A program made the translations under genes and the position numbers. Shown piece by piece: positions 34,566-42,918 of a stretch of 64,000 nt of DNA (position 1 is its first letter; the number at the start of each line of letters is the position of its first letter). Below the pieces are notes generated by a model that had not been told where the DNA came from, made no database searches, and saw only the letters and a list, made by a program, of their open reading frames with translations. Source of the DNA: Streptomyces lacrimifluminis (GTDB lineage: Bacteria; Actinomycetota; Actinomycetes; Streptomycetales; Streptomycetaceae); NCBI RefSeq assembly GCF_014646095.1, contig NZ_BMMU01000015.1:124001-188000 (forward strand), read 5' to 3'.

Positions 34566-34751
34566 GGGCACTCCTCGGCCTGTCGGGGTGGCGGCGCGTC
34601 GGCCTGTCCGGCCGATCTGCGCGTCACACGCGGTTGACGGGTGAGGTTATACGTAACACCCCGGGTGTGTCACCTCCGTGTCCGCACGTGTGATCTCCTC
34701 CGCATCCGCGGCTCCCGGGAACGATCGCCCACGCGTGATCGTCGAGCAGGT

Positions 34752-35636
34752 GTGAACCGTGAGCATGCCGTGGCGAAGGCCGGGTCCCCCGCGCTGGGGA
34801 GCCTGGTCGCCCTTGTGCTGCTGGCGCTGCTCGCCGTCGCGGTCGTGGCACGGGGCGGCGGCACTCTCTTCGGCGACCGGGATCTCCTGGAGTGGTCGCT
34901 GGCCCACCGCCCCGACCCGGCCGTCACTCTCGCCCGCGTGGTGACCCACACCGGCACGGGCTTCGTTCCGTACGTGCTGGTCGCCCTGGCCGGCTTCCTG
35001 CTCGGCCGGACCCCTCGGCAGCGGATCCAGGCAGCCGCCGCCTGTCTCGTGTGTCTGGTCGCCGCCCAGGCGGTGCGGTTCTCGGTGATGGCGCTGCTGT
35101 CCCGGCCCCGGCCGGCCACTGTGCACTGGGCGACGGACGCCGGCCACTGGTCGTTCCCCTCGGGCCACACCACCACGTCGGCCGTCACCGCCGGACTCCT
35201 CGTCCTGGCCGTCTGGACCCGGGCGCCGCGTGGCCGGCATCTGATCGCCGCCGCGGTCGGCTGCTGGGCCGTGCTGGTCGGGCTGACCAGGGTCTATCTG
35301 GGTGTCCACTGGTTCTCGGACGTCGTCGGCGGCTGGTTGTTCGCCCTGTGGTGGCTGGGCCTTGTGGCGTACGGGGTGACGCGCTTCGCACCGGACGCGT
35401 GGGCGGAGGTGCTGCGCGGCGAGGAGACGGTGCGGCCCAGGTCGCTGCTGTTGCCCGGCATACCCGGGCCGGGATCAGAGGTCCGATTCATCCGTGGCAA
35501 GGTGGGGATCGCGTCGGAGTCCGACTGCGGCGCACCCCCACCGAGCGCTGCCCTTCCAGGAGTTGAGTGTCATGTCCGAGCTGCCGAAGCCGACCGGATC
35601 CCCCTCCCACCAGAACGTGACGTTTCCCAGCGCTGA
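34752..35636 (+). CDS. PAP2-family membrane phosphatase
   Basis: 294 residues. Six membrane helices with the three lipid-phosphatase motifs: RFSVMALLSRPRP (about 108-120), SFPSGHTTT (about 134-142) and TRVYLGVHWFSD (about 177-188). It should dephosphorylate a membrane lipid such as undecaprenyl or phosphatidyl phosphate on the outer face. The start is the GTG at 34752 (GAGCAGG). The last 20 residues overlap the start of the next gene and differ from family ends, so the true protein may be somewhat shorter if a frame error exists. Confidence 0.85.
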   Translation: MNREHAVAKAGSPALGSLVALVLLALLAVAVVARGGGTLFGDRDLLEWSLAHRPDPAVTLARVVTHTGTGFVPYVLVALAGFLLGRTPRQRIQAAAACLVCLVAAQAVRFSVMALLSRPRPATVHWATDAGHWSFPSGHTTTSAVTAGLLVLAVWTRAPRGRHLIAAAVGCWAVLVGLTRVYLGVHWFSDVVGGWLFALWWLGLVAYGVTRFAPDAWAEVLRGEETVRPRSLLLPGIPGPGSEVRFIRGKVGIASESDCGAPPPSAALPGVECHVRAAEADRIPLPPERDVSQR

Positions 35637-36279
35637 CACCACCGCGCACGGCTATCTGGCGCTGCCGCCGTCCGGCAGTGGGCCCGCCGTCATCGTCATC
35701 CAGGAGTGGTGGGGACTGACGGACCACATCGCCCACGTCACCGACCGGCTCGCGCGGGAGGGCTTCGTCGCCCTCGCCCCCGACCTCTACGGCGGCAATG
35801 TGGCGCACGAGAGCGAGGAGGCGCTGCGCATGATGCAGGCCCTGCCGGTACCGAAGGGCGTCGAGCTGCTCTCCGGCGCGGTCGACTACCTGCTGGCCCG
35901 GCCGGAGGTCACCTCACAGACGGTCGGCTCGGTCGGCTTCTGCATGGGCGGCGGCTTCGTGCTCTACCAGGCAGCGGCCGACCCCCGCGTGAGCGCCGCC
36001 GTGCCGTTCTACGGCGTGATCCAGGGCGAACTGCCCGACTTCTCCGGCCTCAAGGCGGAGGTGCTGGGCCACTACGGCGAACTCGACGCGAGCATCCCGG
36101 TGGAGAGCCTGGACCCGCTGCGCGAGGCCATAAAGGAACAGTCCGGTATAACCCCGGACCTGCGCGTCTACCCGGCCAACCATGCCTTCTTCAACGACTC
36201 CCGCCCGGTGTACGACGCCGAGTCGGCGGCCCGCGCGTGGGAGAGCACGGTGCCGTTCCTCAAGGAGCAGGTGCGCTGA
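35572..36279 (+). CDS. Dienelactone hydrolase-family enzyme
   Basis: 235 residues, alpha/beta hydrolase with the dienelactone-hydrolase triad: Cys in GFCMGGGF (about 124), Asp in ELDASIP (about 170) and His in ANHAFFND (about 202); the N-terminal QEWWGL is characteristic. CAGGAG precedes ATG 35572, which lies inside the 3' end of the PAP2 gene (65-base overlap). The natural substrate may be an unrelated ester or lactone. Confidence 0.9.
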   Translation: MSELPKPTGSPSHQNVTFPSADTTAHGYLALPPSGSGPAVIVIQEWWGLTDHIAHVTDRLAREGFVALAPDLYGGNVAHESEEALRMMQALPVPKGVELLSGAVDYLLARPEVTSQTVGSVGFCMGGGFVLYQAAADPRVSAAVPFYGVIQGELPDFSGLKAEVLGHYGELDASIPVESLDPLREAIKEQSGITPDLRVYPANHAFFNDSRPVYDAESAARAWESTVPFLKEQVR

Positions 36280-36316
36280 ACGCCGGCGCGCTGAGCATGG
36301 GTGGCTGACGCGCGGG

Positions 36317-36353
36317 AGGGCGGGCCGGGAGTGGTTTTCCCCGGGCCCGCCCT
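36317..36353 (+). terminator. Terminator after the dienelactone hydrolase gene
   Basis: AGGGCGGGCC (36317-36326) pairs with GGCCCGCCCT (36344-36353) over a 17-nt loop, followed by a small GACC/GGTC hairpin with a T-rich loop. Confidence 0.7.
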
Positions 36354-36397
36354 GACCGTTTTGGTCTTGTACGTCAATTCGGTTCCGGTCCCCTGCG

Positions 36398-36490
36398 TCA
36401 GCCGCTCGCACCCGCGAGCCACGCCGTGGCGTTGAGGGCGAGGGACGCGCTGGTGGCACCGGTGTTGACCGAGTGGCCGGATGGAGTCCT
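36398..36490 (-). other. In-frame 31-codon coding-like extension of the PI-PLC gene
   Basis: Directly after the TAA of the phospholipase gene, the same frame stays open for 31 codons to a TGA at 36398-36400, with strongly GC-biased third positions (26 of 30) and sensible residues (VNTGATSASLALNATAWLAG). This looks like the original C-terminus separated by a nonsense change, or a readthrough extension. TAA is a rare stop in such genomes. Confidence 0.45.
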
Positions 36491-37861
36491 TTACGGATAC
36501 ACGTAGGTGTTCAGCGTGGCCACCGCCGAGGCGGGATTGCCGAGGTCGTAGCGGTCCACGGCGAGGAAGTTGGGCTTCTTGCGGGCCGCCGGCTGACAGA
36601 ACCGCTGGGCCCGGTCGGCGAGTTTGGTGTTGTCGTTCGTCGCCGTGGAGGCGATCGCCACGTCCCGGAAGTGGTTCATGACGTAGAGGGGTTTGAAGGC
36701 GCCTTCGGTGCGGGTCAGCGGGGTGTTGGAATCGGCGCCGTACCAGCGGCTGTAGCAGGACCAGTCGGAGGAGCCGATGCCGCCACCCATGGACCAGTGG
36801 TTCTCCACGGTCCACTCGCGCTGGTACATCACGCCGAAGGTGTCCCGGGTGAGTCCGGCGGTCTGGTCGGCGGAGCGGCTGTGGTCGGTGAAGATCAGCA
36901 GCCGGTCGTTGGCGGCGACCAGATCGGCGATCTTCGGCCAGCCGTTCTGGCGTACTCCGGTCCGGTCGGGCCGGTAGAGGACGTCCGACAGGCCGCTGAC
37001 GCGGGCGAGTTCGCCGCGCAGGACGCTCGGGTCGACGTAGTCCTCCAGGAAGACGGTGACGACCTGGGTGGGGTTCTGCTTGAGGAAGTCGACCATCCGC
37101 TGGAGGTCGACCCAGAGGGCGACCGGGCTGCCGACGAGGGTGCAGCTGTTGTGGCAGAGGATCGCGCCGTCGGGGGTCTGGTGGATGTCCAGCATGAACC
37201 CCCGCACTCCATCGGTGAGTTGCTGATTGATGCCTCGCGACTGATTCGGGACGAAGTTCACGAAGGGCGGGGCGAAGCCGCCGTCGACGCCGTTGGCGTA
37301 GGCGTTGTGGGCGGTGAGGAACGTGACCTGGTCCAGGGTCCGCTGGTCGGCGGACGGCATCGGGGCGACGGTGGGGGCGACCGGGGTGAGGTACCAGGCG
37401 GCCAGGCCGCCCGAGCCCCCGATGGCCAGCTGGTCGGGGTAGTTGGCGCCGGACGGCTTGGCGGCGACCGTCAGGTAGCGGGTGGTTCCCGGGGCCTTGA
37501 GGGTGTACTGGTCGGTGCCGGAGGGGGTGATCTCCCAGGCCGCGTCGGCACTCGTACAGGCGACGGTCCTGGCCTGGTCTCCCAAGCGGCCGAGACAGGA
37601 TTGCGCGGTGTCGGTGCTCTCCAGGAGGTACGAGGTGCCGTTCGCGCGCAGCGTCCACTGCTGACGGTCCTCGTTGCCCTTGGGTCTGTGCTGTTCGACG
37701 GCTCCGGCGTCGTCGGCGGCGTTGAGTCCGGTGGTGGCGCTCTGGACGTAGTAGGCGCCGGCGGCTGGAACGGGAGCAGCGACAGCGGGTGGTGCGGGGG
37801 CGGCAACTGCCGTCGCCAGTGCGGCTGTTGCGGTGAGCAGTGCGGTGCGGGGGGTTGGCAT
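36491..37861 (-). CDS. Secreted phosphatidylinositol-specific phospholipase C-like enzyme
   Basis: 456 residues. Sec signal peptide (RTALLTATAALATAVAAPAP, cut near AVAAP, about residue 30). A beta-trefoil-like N-terminal region at about 35-160 (QQWTLRANGTSYLL) is followed by the PI-PLC X-type barrel at about 175-450 (TFLTAHNAYANG with the first catalytic His; GFMLDIHQTPDGAILCHNSC with the second; LEDYV). Two catalytic histidines are present. Such enzymes cleave phosphatidylinositol or GPI-type lipids outside the cell. The stop may be premature (see 36398-36490). No regulator adjacent. Confidence 0.85.
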   Translation of the reverse strand: MPTPRTALLTATAALATAVAAPAPPAVAAPVPAAGAYYVQSATTGLNAADDAGAVEQHRPKGNEDRQQWTLRANGTSYLLESTDTAQSCLGRLGDQARTVACTSADAAWEITPSGTDQYTLKAPGTTRYLTVAAKPSGANYPDQLAIGGSGGLAAWYLTPVAPTVAPMPSADQRTLDQVTFLTAHNAYANGVDGGFAPPFVNFVPNQSRGINQQLTDGVRGFMLDIHQTPDGAILCHNSCTLVGSPVALWVDLQRMVDFLKQNPTQVVTVFLEDYVDPSVLRGELARVSGLSDVLYRPDRTGVRQNGWPKIADLVAANDRLLIFTDHSRSADQTAGLTRDTFGVMYQREWTVENHWSMGGGIGSSDWSCYSRWYGADSNTPLTRTEGAFKPLYVMNHFRDVAIASTATNDNTKLADRAQRFCQPAARKKPNFLAVDRYDLGNPASAVATLNTYVYP

Positions 37862-38281
37862 CTACGGGGGCCCTTCATGAACTCGACGCTCGACGACTCG
37901 GTCAGCAGGGGCATGACATCACGAAGCGCGGCACGAAGTCAGCACACCCGGCACACCCGCATCTCAACCATCAGCGCCCACCCGCCACTTCGTCTCACCT
38001 TGGATGGGTTCCGGCGCCGCCGAGGCTGCGGGCGGCGTTCGAACAACCTCCCTCCCCCCCCCTCCGCCGCATCGACACCGCGGAACACCCCCTCGATCTC
38101 GACCGGCTCGACCCAACGACGTTCCCGAAGCAGCTTCTTGGCCATGGCAACGCCCAACGGGCCGTACCGTGGGCTTCGTTCGGCAAGTGCTGGCGCCCGG
38201 CTCACCCACGGCATACCAATGCCCGCCGGGCAGGCGGGCGTTGGTCTGTTCTGAAGGCACGGGTGTGGTGTCGGACCGGTG
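37862..38281. other. Intergenic stretch without a convincing gene
   Basis: About 420 bases between the PI-PLC and the DUF1330 gene, both on the minus strand. It holds a run of nine C (about 38055), short open frames on both strands without ribosome sites or recognisable products, and the terminator hairpin at 38216-38244. The PI-PLC promoter should lie near its left end. Confidence 0.5.
38216..38244 (-). terminator. Terminator downstream of the DUF1330 gene
   Basis: Twelve-base arms (38216-38227 and 38233-38244, one G-U type mismatch) with a 5-nt loop, about 40 bases after the DUF1330 stop on the minus strand. Confidence 0.75.
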
Positions 38282-38593
38282 TCAGTCGTTCCCGGCGAGC
38301 GGTTCGAACCCGGCGACGATCACCATGGTGGTGTCGGCCGCCGCGTGCCGCAGGGGCTTGGCCTTCTCGTACTCGGCGGATTCGTACCAGGCGCGAGCCG
38401 CCTCCACCGACTCGAACTCGAGGACGACGGTCCGGTCACCCTGCCAGTCGCCCTCCAACTGCTGCGGCCCGTCGTCGATGGCCAGGATCGACCCGCCGCT
38501 CGCGGCCAGCGTCGCCCCGGCGACGCGGGCGTAGGCCTCCAGGCCCACGGGGTCCTTGATGATCTCGGTGACGATGACGTATCCCTTGAGCAT
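38282..38593 (-). CDS. DUF1330 protein
   Basis: 103 residues; a small ferredoxin-like fold protein related to Dabb/ABM domains. It has MLKGYVIVTEIIKDPVGLEA at the start, LAIDDGPQQLEGDW and FESVEAARAWYESAEYEKAK, the usual DUF1330 pattern. ATG 38593 is preceded by GAGAGGA. It is the last gene before the terminator at 38216, behind a short gene and a DoxX gene on the same strand. Function unknown. Confidence 0.88.
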   Translation of the reverse strand: MLKGYVIVTEIIKDPVGLEAYARVAGATLAASGGSILAIDDGPQQLEGDWQGDRTVVLEFESVEAARAWYESAEYEKAKPLRHAAADTTMVIVAGFEPLAGND

Positions 38594-38628
38594 TCAGTCG
38601 TCCTCTCGATTCACTGTGCGAACAGGCC

Positions 38629-38790
38629 TCAGCTCGGCACGATGGCCCGCTCGGGGAAACCGCCTCCGGCGGTGCGCACCGCGTTTTCGTGCTCGGCGGG
38701 AGTCTCGGCCGCCAGCACCTCGGCGTACCCGGCATCGACGATCCGCCACGCCATGGGCCACCCTGACTCCGGATCCCGGCCGAACTCCAC
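38629..38790 (-). CDS. Small unrecognised protein following DoxX
   Basis: 53 residues from GTG 38790, five bases after the DoxX stop; GGAG lies inside the DoxX end. Translation gives EFGRDPESGWPMAWRIVD, then AGYAEVLAAETPAEHENAVR and an end in ERAIVPS, with high-GC third positions and clean termination. It is soluble, has no known motif and appears to be the middle gene of a DoxX-small-DUF1330 run. An alternative start is the ATG in GWPMAWR (40 residues). Confidence 0.5.
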   Translation of the reverse strand: MEFGRDPESGWPMAWRIVDAGYAEVLAAETPAEHENAVRTAGGGFPERAIVPS

Positions 38791-38795
38791 CCGCG

Positions 38796-39356
38796 TCAGC
38801 CGGTCTCCTGCCCTGCCACTCCGGTGACCGTCGGCTCTTCCGTCTTCGCGGCCCGTTCAGGACGCTCGGGCCGCCAGAATGTCGCCAGCAGACCCACCGT
38901 CGCCACCACGGCCACCCCGAGCGCGATACCGCCCCCGGCCCAGCCGGTGACCTCGATGCCGGCAGCGTGGTCCACGGAGACCTTGCCGGGCCCCAGCACC
39001 CCGAGCGCCAGGGAGATCGCAGCCAGCATCAGGACGTACTCGTAGCCGTCCTTGAACACGAAGAACCCGTGGGGCCGGTGGGCGAGGAGCCCCGCGACCA
39101 GCATCACCGAGACGACCGCCGCGCACGCCAGCGGGGTGAACAGGCCGAGGACCAACAGCGCGCCCGCGCCCACCTCGGTGACCACGCTCATCCACGCCTG
39201 CAGCCTCCCGTGCCGCAGCCCGAGCCCGCCGAACCAGCGGGCCGTGCCCTCGATCTTTCCGCCGCCCCGCCAGTGGTTGAGCCCATGCGCGATCATGATG
39301 ATGCCCAGGACCACTCTGACGACCAGCACCGCGACTGCTTCCGCGTTCGTCAACAC
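38796..39356 (-). CDS. DoxX-family membrane protein
   Basis: 186 residues with four predicted helices: VLVVRVVLGIIMIAHGLNHW (about 7-26), a second around 60-80 (GAGALLVLGLFTPLACAAVV), a third at about 100-120 and a fourth at about 135-155. GLNHWRGGG and TARWFGGLGL are typical of DoxX/SURF4-like proteins in redox stress. GTG 39356 (or TTG 39353) follows GGGGAGAG. Probable operon with the two genes downstream. Confidence 0.85.
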   Translation of the reverse strand: MLTNAEAVAVLVVRVVLGIIMIAHGLNHWRGGGKIEGTARWFGGLGLRHGRLQAWMSVVTEVGAGALLVLGLFTPLACAAVVSVMLVAGLLAHRPHGFFVFKDGYEYVLMLAAISLALGVLGPGKVSVDHAAGIEVTGWAGGGIALGVAVVATVGLLATFWRPERPERAAKTEEPTVTGVAGQETG

Positions 39357-39626
39357 GCTCTCCCCTGCTGCCGTTCGGCGACTTCCGCCACCGCTGCCGC
39401 TACTGCTCCCTCGCGTGCGAGCACACACTCCTCAACGGAGGACAGCACCTTGAGGTGATAGGCCATAGACGTCAAGCCAATGCTCAAGTTGTTTCCGCCG
39501 CCCGCCTGTTCGCGGACGGCCACCCGGGACAGCGCGATGACCGGCAAGGTGATGCCGGCGAGGGTGGACGGTCCGGAGTTCCACACCCGCTCGTCCTGGC
39601 CGAGGGTGTAGTGGACGGAGACGCGG

Positions 39627-39791
39627 ATCAGGGGGCGAGCTGCGAGAACGTGTCGATCCAGCTCCGGGCCACGACACCCCAGTAGCTGGTCAGGCGGTGC
39701 CGGCCGCCCACGCCGGAGGTCCAGAAGAAGCGCTCTCCTCCGCGGTCTCCGGCGCGGCCCGCCTCGACATGTCGGGTGTCTCGTCGGTCAT
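39627..39791 (-). pseudogene. Short frameshifted open frame
   Basis: An ATG frame from 39791 gives MTDETPDMSRRAAPETAEE and then loses meaning, while the neighbouring frame continues with a credible end, RFFWTSGVGG through SYWGVVARSWIDTFSQLAP to a stop at 39627. Joining them needs a one-base change near 39742. It may be a small decayed gene of about 55 residues. I do not recognise a family. Confidence 0.35.
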
Positions 39792-40237
39792 TTGGTGATC
39801 TGCACCTACGCCCGGCGATCCGTCACCGGCTCGGCGAGCCGGGGCCTGAGGCAGGTGGTCGCCGGGAGATGGCGCATGCCCTGGATGGTGGCGATGGTCC
39901 CGTAGCTGCCAACCCCGGTGCCCAGCGCCCCCTGTTCAGCGCCTTCGCGCCGCATCTGCTGGTCAAGCGCCAGGTTCAGGCGGGCAGCGTTCACGCGGAC
40001 AAGCCGCGCAGGCCGGCGGCGCTCCACATACGGACCGTGACGTTCTCGGCTCGGGCCGACGACGTCCCCTCCGACAGCCACGCCCACCCGGTGACCGCCG
40101 ACGCGGTGTGGCAGTGCTGCCTCGGTGACATCTCGGGCGCCCGAGCCACACCACGCACACCTGACACAGATCGCCCGCACTACGGAGAACGTCGTTCTCG
40201 GCAGCACGGGCGATCGGCGTCCCGGCCCGACGGGTTC
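39792..40237. other. Intergenic stretch with possible gene debris
   Basis: No supported gene. A minus-strand open frame (39806-40207) is coding-like in composition but has no recognisable domain and no ribosome site; it and the frames at 39350-39586 may be debris of lost genes. Gene-poor here relative to the rest of the window. Confidence 0.4.
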
Positions 40238-41563
40238 TCAGCTCAGCGGCTTCGCCAGCACCGCCTTGCGGTGGCTGAACGTCTCGATCGAGTAGCGGCC
40301 GTGGTAGCTGCCCATCCCGCTCTCCCCCACCCCTCCGAACGGCAGGTCGGACACGGTGAGATGGGCGAGCGGCAGGCCGTAGCCCACAGCCCCGGAGGAC
40401 GTCTCGGCGGCGATCCGCTCCCGCGTCGTGCCGGACTCGGTGAACACGTACAGCGCGAGCGGCTTGTCGCGGTCGTTGATGAAGCCGATCGCGTCGTCCA
40501 GTCCGGGCACCGTGACGATCGGCAGGATCGGGCCGAAGATCTCCTCCTGCATCACGGGCGAAGCGGGGTCGACGTCGGCGAGGACGGTCGGCGCGATGTA
40601 CTTCGTCGTACGGTCCTTGACGCCGCCGGTGACAACCCGGCCCGAGTCGAGCAGGCCGCCGAGCCGGTCGAAGTGACGCTCGTTGACGATCCGGCCGAAC
40701 TCGGTGGAGGCGGCCGGGTCCACGCCGAACAGGTTCTCGACGGCCTTGGCCAGCGCGGGCTCCAGCGCGGCGGCGGTCCCCGGGTCGGTGAGGACGTAGT
40801 CGGGGGCGACACAGGTCTGGCCGGCGTTGAGGAACTTGCCCCGGACCAGCCGGTCGGCGACGACGTCCACATCGACGCCTGAGTCCACGAACGCCGGGGA
40901 CTTGCCGCCGAGTTCGAGGGCGACCGGGGTGAGGTGCTCGGCGGCGGCGCGCATCACGATACGGCCGACGGTGCCGTTGCCGGTGTAGAAGATGTGGTCG
41001 AAGCGCTCGGCCAGCAGGGCCGTGGTCTCCGGGACACCGCCCTCGACTACGGCGACCGCGTCCGTGTCCAGGTACTGCGGCAGCAGCCGGGCCACGATCT
41101 CCGAGGTGGCGGGGGCCAGTTCGCTCGGCTTGACCACGACCGCGTTGCCGGCGGCCAGCGCGCCGACGACCGGGGTCAGCAGAAGCTGGACCGGATAGTT
41201 CCAGGGGGCGATGACCAGGACGACGCCCAACGGGTCGTACTGCGTCCAGGCCGTGGCGTCGGCGCCCAGGCGCTCGGGGACCGGTGCGGCCTCGGGGCGC
41301 AGCCAGCCGTCGAGATGGTCGAGGGTGTGGTCGATCTCCCGGATCGTGAAGTCGATCTCCGTGCGGTAGGCCTCGGTCGAGCTCTTGCCGAGGTCCGAGT
41401 GGAGCGCGGCGGCCACGTCCTTGCCGTGCTCCGTGAGCAGTTCACGCAGCCGGCCGAGTTGGCCCTTGCGCCACTCGACCGGCTTGGTGCGGCCCGTACG
41501 GAAGGTGACGCGCAGGCGCGCCACGATGTCGGCGGGCTGCTCGGGGGGCGTGGGGTGGTTCAC
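40238..41563 (-). CDS. Aldehyde dehydrogenase (class 3-like, NAD(P)-dependent)
   Basis: 441 residues; oxidises aldehydes to acids in the cytoplasm. Catalytic Glu in ALELGGK (about 203), catalytic Cys in NAGQTCVAPD (about 237), cofactor loop in FYTGNGTVGR and IAPWNYPVQL near 119 as in fatty-aldehyde-type ALDH. GTG 41563 has GAGGC upstream. It lies beside the organosulfur islet but is divergently placed, so no link is asserted. Confidence 0.92.
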   Translation of the reverse strand: MNHPTPPEQPADIVARLRVTFRTGRTKPVEWRKGQLGRLRELLTEHGKDVAAALHSDLGKSSTEAYRTEIDFTIREIDHTLDHLDGWLRPEAAPVPERLGADATAWTQYDPLGVVLVIAPWNYPVQLLLTPVVGALAAGNAVVVKPSELAPATSEIVARLLPQYLDTDAVAVVEGGVPETTALLAERFDHIFYTGNGTVGRIVMRAAAEHLTPVALELGGKSPAFVDSGVDVDVVADRLVRGKFLNAGQTCVAPDYVLTDPGTAAALEPALAKAVENLFGVDPAASTEFGRIVNERHFDRLGGLLDSGRVVTGGVKDRTTKYIAPTVLADVDPASPVMQEEIFGPILPIVTVPGLDDAIGFINDRDKPLALYVFTESGTTRERIAAETSSGAVGYGLPLAHLTVSDLPFGGVGESGMGSYHGRYSIETFSHRKAVLAKPLS

Positions 41564-41704
41564 GTTGCCTCGCTCACGGTGATCTCATGCGGTGGTCTCG
41601 GGCCCGAAAGGCCGGCTCGATGTCCTCGACTCCCATGCCAACCTTCCAGGCGGCAAAATATATTCCCCATACACGCAGATGACCGTGAGCAACTCTCTAT
41701 CGCC

Positions 41705-41872
41705 ATGTGTGCCGGGATCGGGGCCGCCACCCCTCGAGGAACTCCTTGTTCTCGGCATAGGTGGTACTTCATCGCCCTCCTGGGCATCACGGCCCTGCCC
41801 CCTCTCCTACACGAAGGGAACACCTCCGCGGAGGCACAACCCAGCACGACACCGGGAGAATCTTCTCCATGA
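41705..41872 (+). CDS. Candidate upstream small ORF coupled to the acyl-CoA dehydrogenase
   Basis: 55 codons, ATG 41705; the TGA (41870-41872) overlaps the ATG of the downstream gene. It has two cysteines in the first 15 residues and one hydrophobic stretch (WYFIALLGITALPPLL). It lacks a strong ribosome site. The overlap and its position in a sulfur-related islet make it a possible leader or coupled peptide, but it could be chance. Confidence 0.3.
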   Translation: MCAGIGAATPRGTPCSRHRWYFIALLGITALPPLLHEGNTSAEAQPSTTPGESSP

Positions 41873-42918
41873 CCGCCATCGCGCACCCGCTCGTCACCGT
41901 CGCCCGCCGGCTCGCCGCCGACGTCCTGGCCCCACAGGCCGGCCGGGTCGACCAGGAAGGCGTGCCCGCGAGCAGCATCAAGGCCATCAAACAGTCGGGG
42001 CTGCTCGGGGTGAGCGCGCCGAAGGAGTACGGAGGTGCGGGCGCGCCCGCCTCGGTGGCCAGGGAGGTCGCCGAGGTCCTGGCCGGGGCCTGCTGCTCGA
42101 CCTGGTTCGTGCAGACCCAGCACCACACGCCCGTGAAACTGCTGACGGAGTCTCAGTTTCCGGTCAGGGAACGTCTGTTGGGTCCGCTCTCGACGGGCGC
42201 TCTGATGTCCGGGATCGCGTACGCACACCTGCGTTCCTTCCCTCACGTCCCGGTGCGGGTCGGTTACGAGCGCGGTGGCTGGCGCTTCGACGGAACGGTC
42301 CCCTGGTACACGGGTTGGGGGCTGAACGACGTCATGCTGCTCGCGGGACTGTCCGACACGGACGAGGTGGTGTTCGCCTTCGCCGACGCCCGTGAACAGT
42401 CGGGGCTGCGCGCCTCGCCGCCCATGCGCCTGGCGGCACTCACTGCCGCCCGGACCGTCTCCCTGGAGCTCAAGGGCTTGCGCCTGCCGGAGGAGGCGGT
42501 GGTCCTGCGCACCCCGCGCGAGAAGTTCGCCCTCGTCGACCTGCCCCGGGCCGCCAACACGAGTCCGGCCGTGTTCGGGGTGGCGTACGCGGCCCTCGCT
42601 CTCCTCGCCGCCCACCCGGACGCCACGGCGACCGCGCGCTCGCTGCGTACCCGCCTCGACGCCGTGCGCCGCAACGCGTACGCCCTCACGGACCACCGAC
42701 GACCGCAGGAACACATCGCCGACCGGCTGGCGCTCAAGACCCGTGCGTACGACCTGATGCGTTCCGCGACGACCGCGGCGATCGTCGCCGGCGGCGGCCG
42801 GTCCCTCGACCTCAACAGTCCCGCCCAACGCCTGGCCCGCGAGGGGCTGTTCCTCCTGGTTCAGGGCCAGACGTCCGACGTGCGCGGCGCACACCTGGGG
42901 TCCCTCTCCTCGCCCTAG
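41869..42918 (+). CDS. Acyl-CoA dehydrogenase-like flavoenzyme (SfnB/MsuC-like)
   Basis: 349 residues. N-terminal helical domain (APKEYGGAGAPASVAREVAE, about 45-64), a beta domain around 115-190 (GWRFDGTVPWYTGWG) and a truncated-looking C-terminal helical domain. It is shorter than true acyl-CoA dehydrogenases (about 380) and lacks a convincing catalytic Glu, as in the flavin-dependent monooxygenase subgroup (SfnB, MsuC, DszC). GGGAGAA precedes ATG 41869. Together with sfnG nearby this fits organosulfur use. Its stop shares the CTAG with the convergent regulator's stop. Confidence 0.75.
   Translation: MTAIAHPLVTVARRLAADVLAPQAGRVDQEGVPASSIKAIKQSGLLGVSAPKEYGGAGAPASVAREVAEVLAGACCSTWFVQTQHHTPVKLLTESQFPVRERLLGPLSTGALMSGIAYAHLRSFPHVPVRVGYERGGWRFDGTVPWYTGWGLNDVMLLAGLSDTDEVVFAFADAREQSGLRASPPMRLAALTAARTVSLELKGLRLPEEAVVLRTPREKFALVDLPRAANTSPAVFGVAYAALALLAAHPDATATARSLRTRLDAVRRNAYALTDHRRPQEHIADRLALKTRAYDLMRSATTAAIVAGGGRSLDLNSPAQRLAREGLFLLVQGQTSDVRGAHLGSLSSP

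Noticed and set aside
37043..37063. A further PTQVV in the PI-PLC protein
   Set aside because: It lies inside a core strand of the phospholipase barrel of a secreted protein and cannot be a cytoplasmic phospho-site; it shows the pentamer can occur by chance.
38050..38062. Run of nine C bases in the 37862-38281 gap
   Set aside because: Homopolymer in non-coding DNA; may be a sequencing artefact, not a functional signal.
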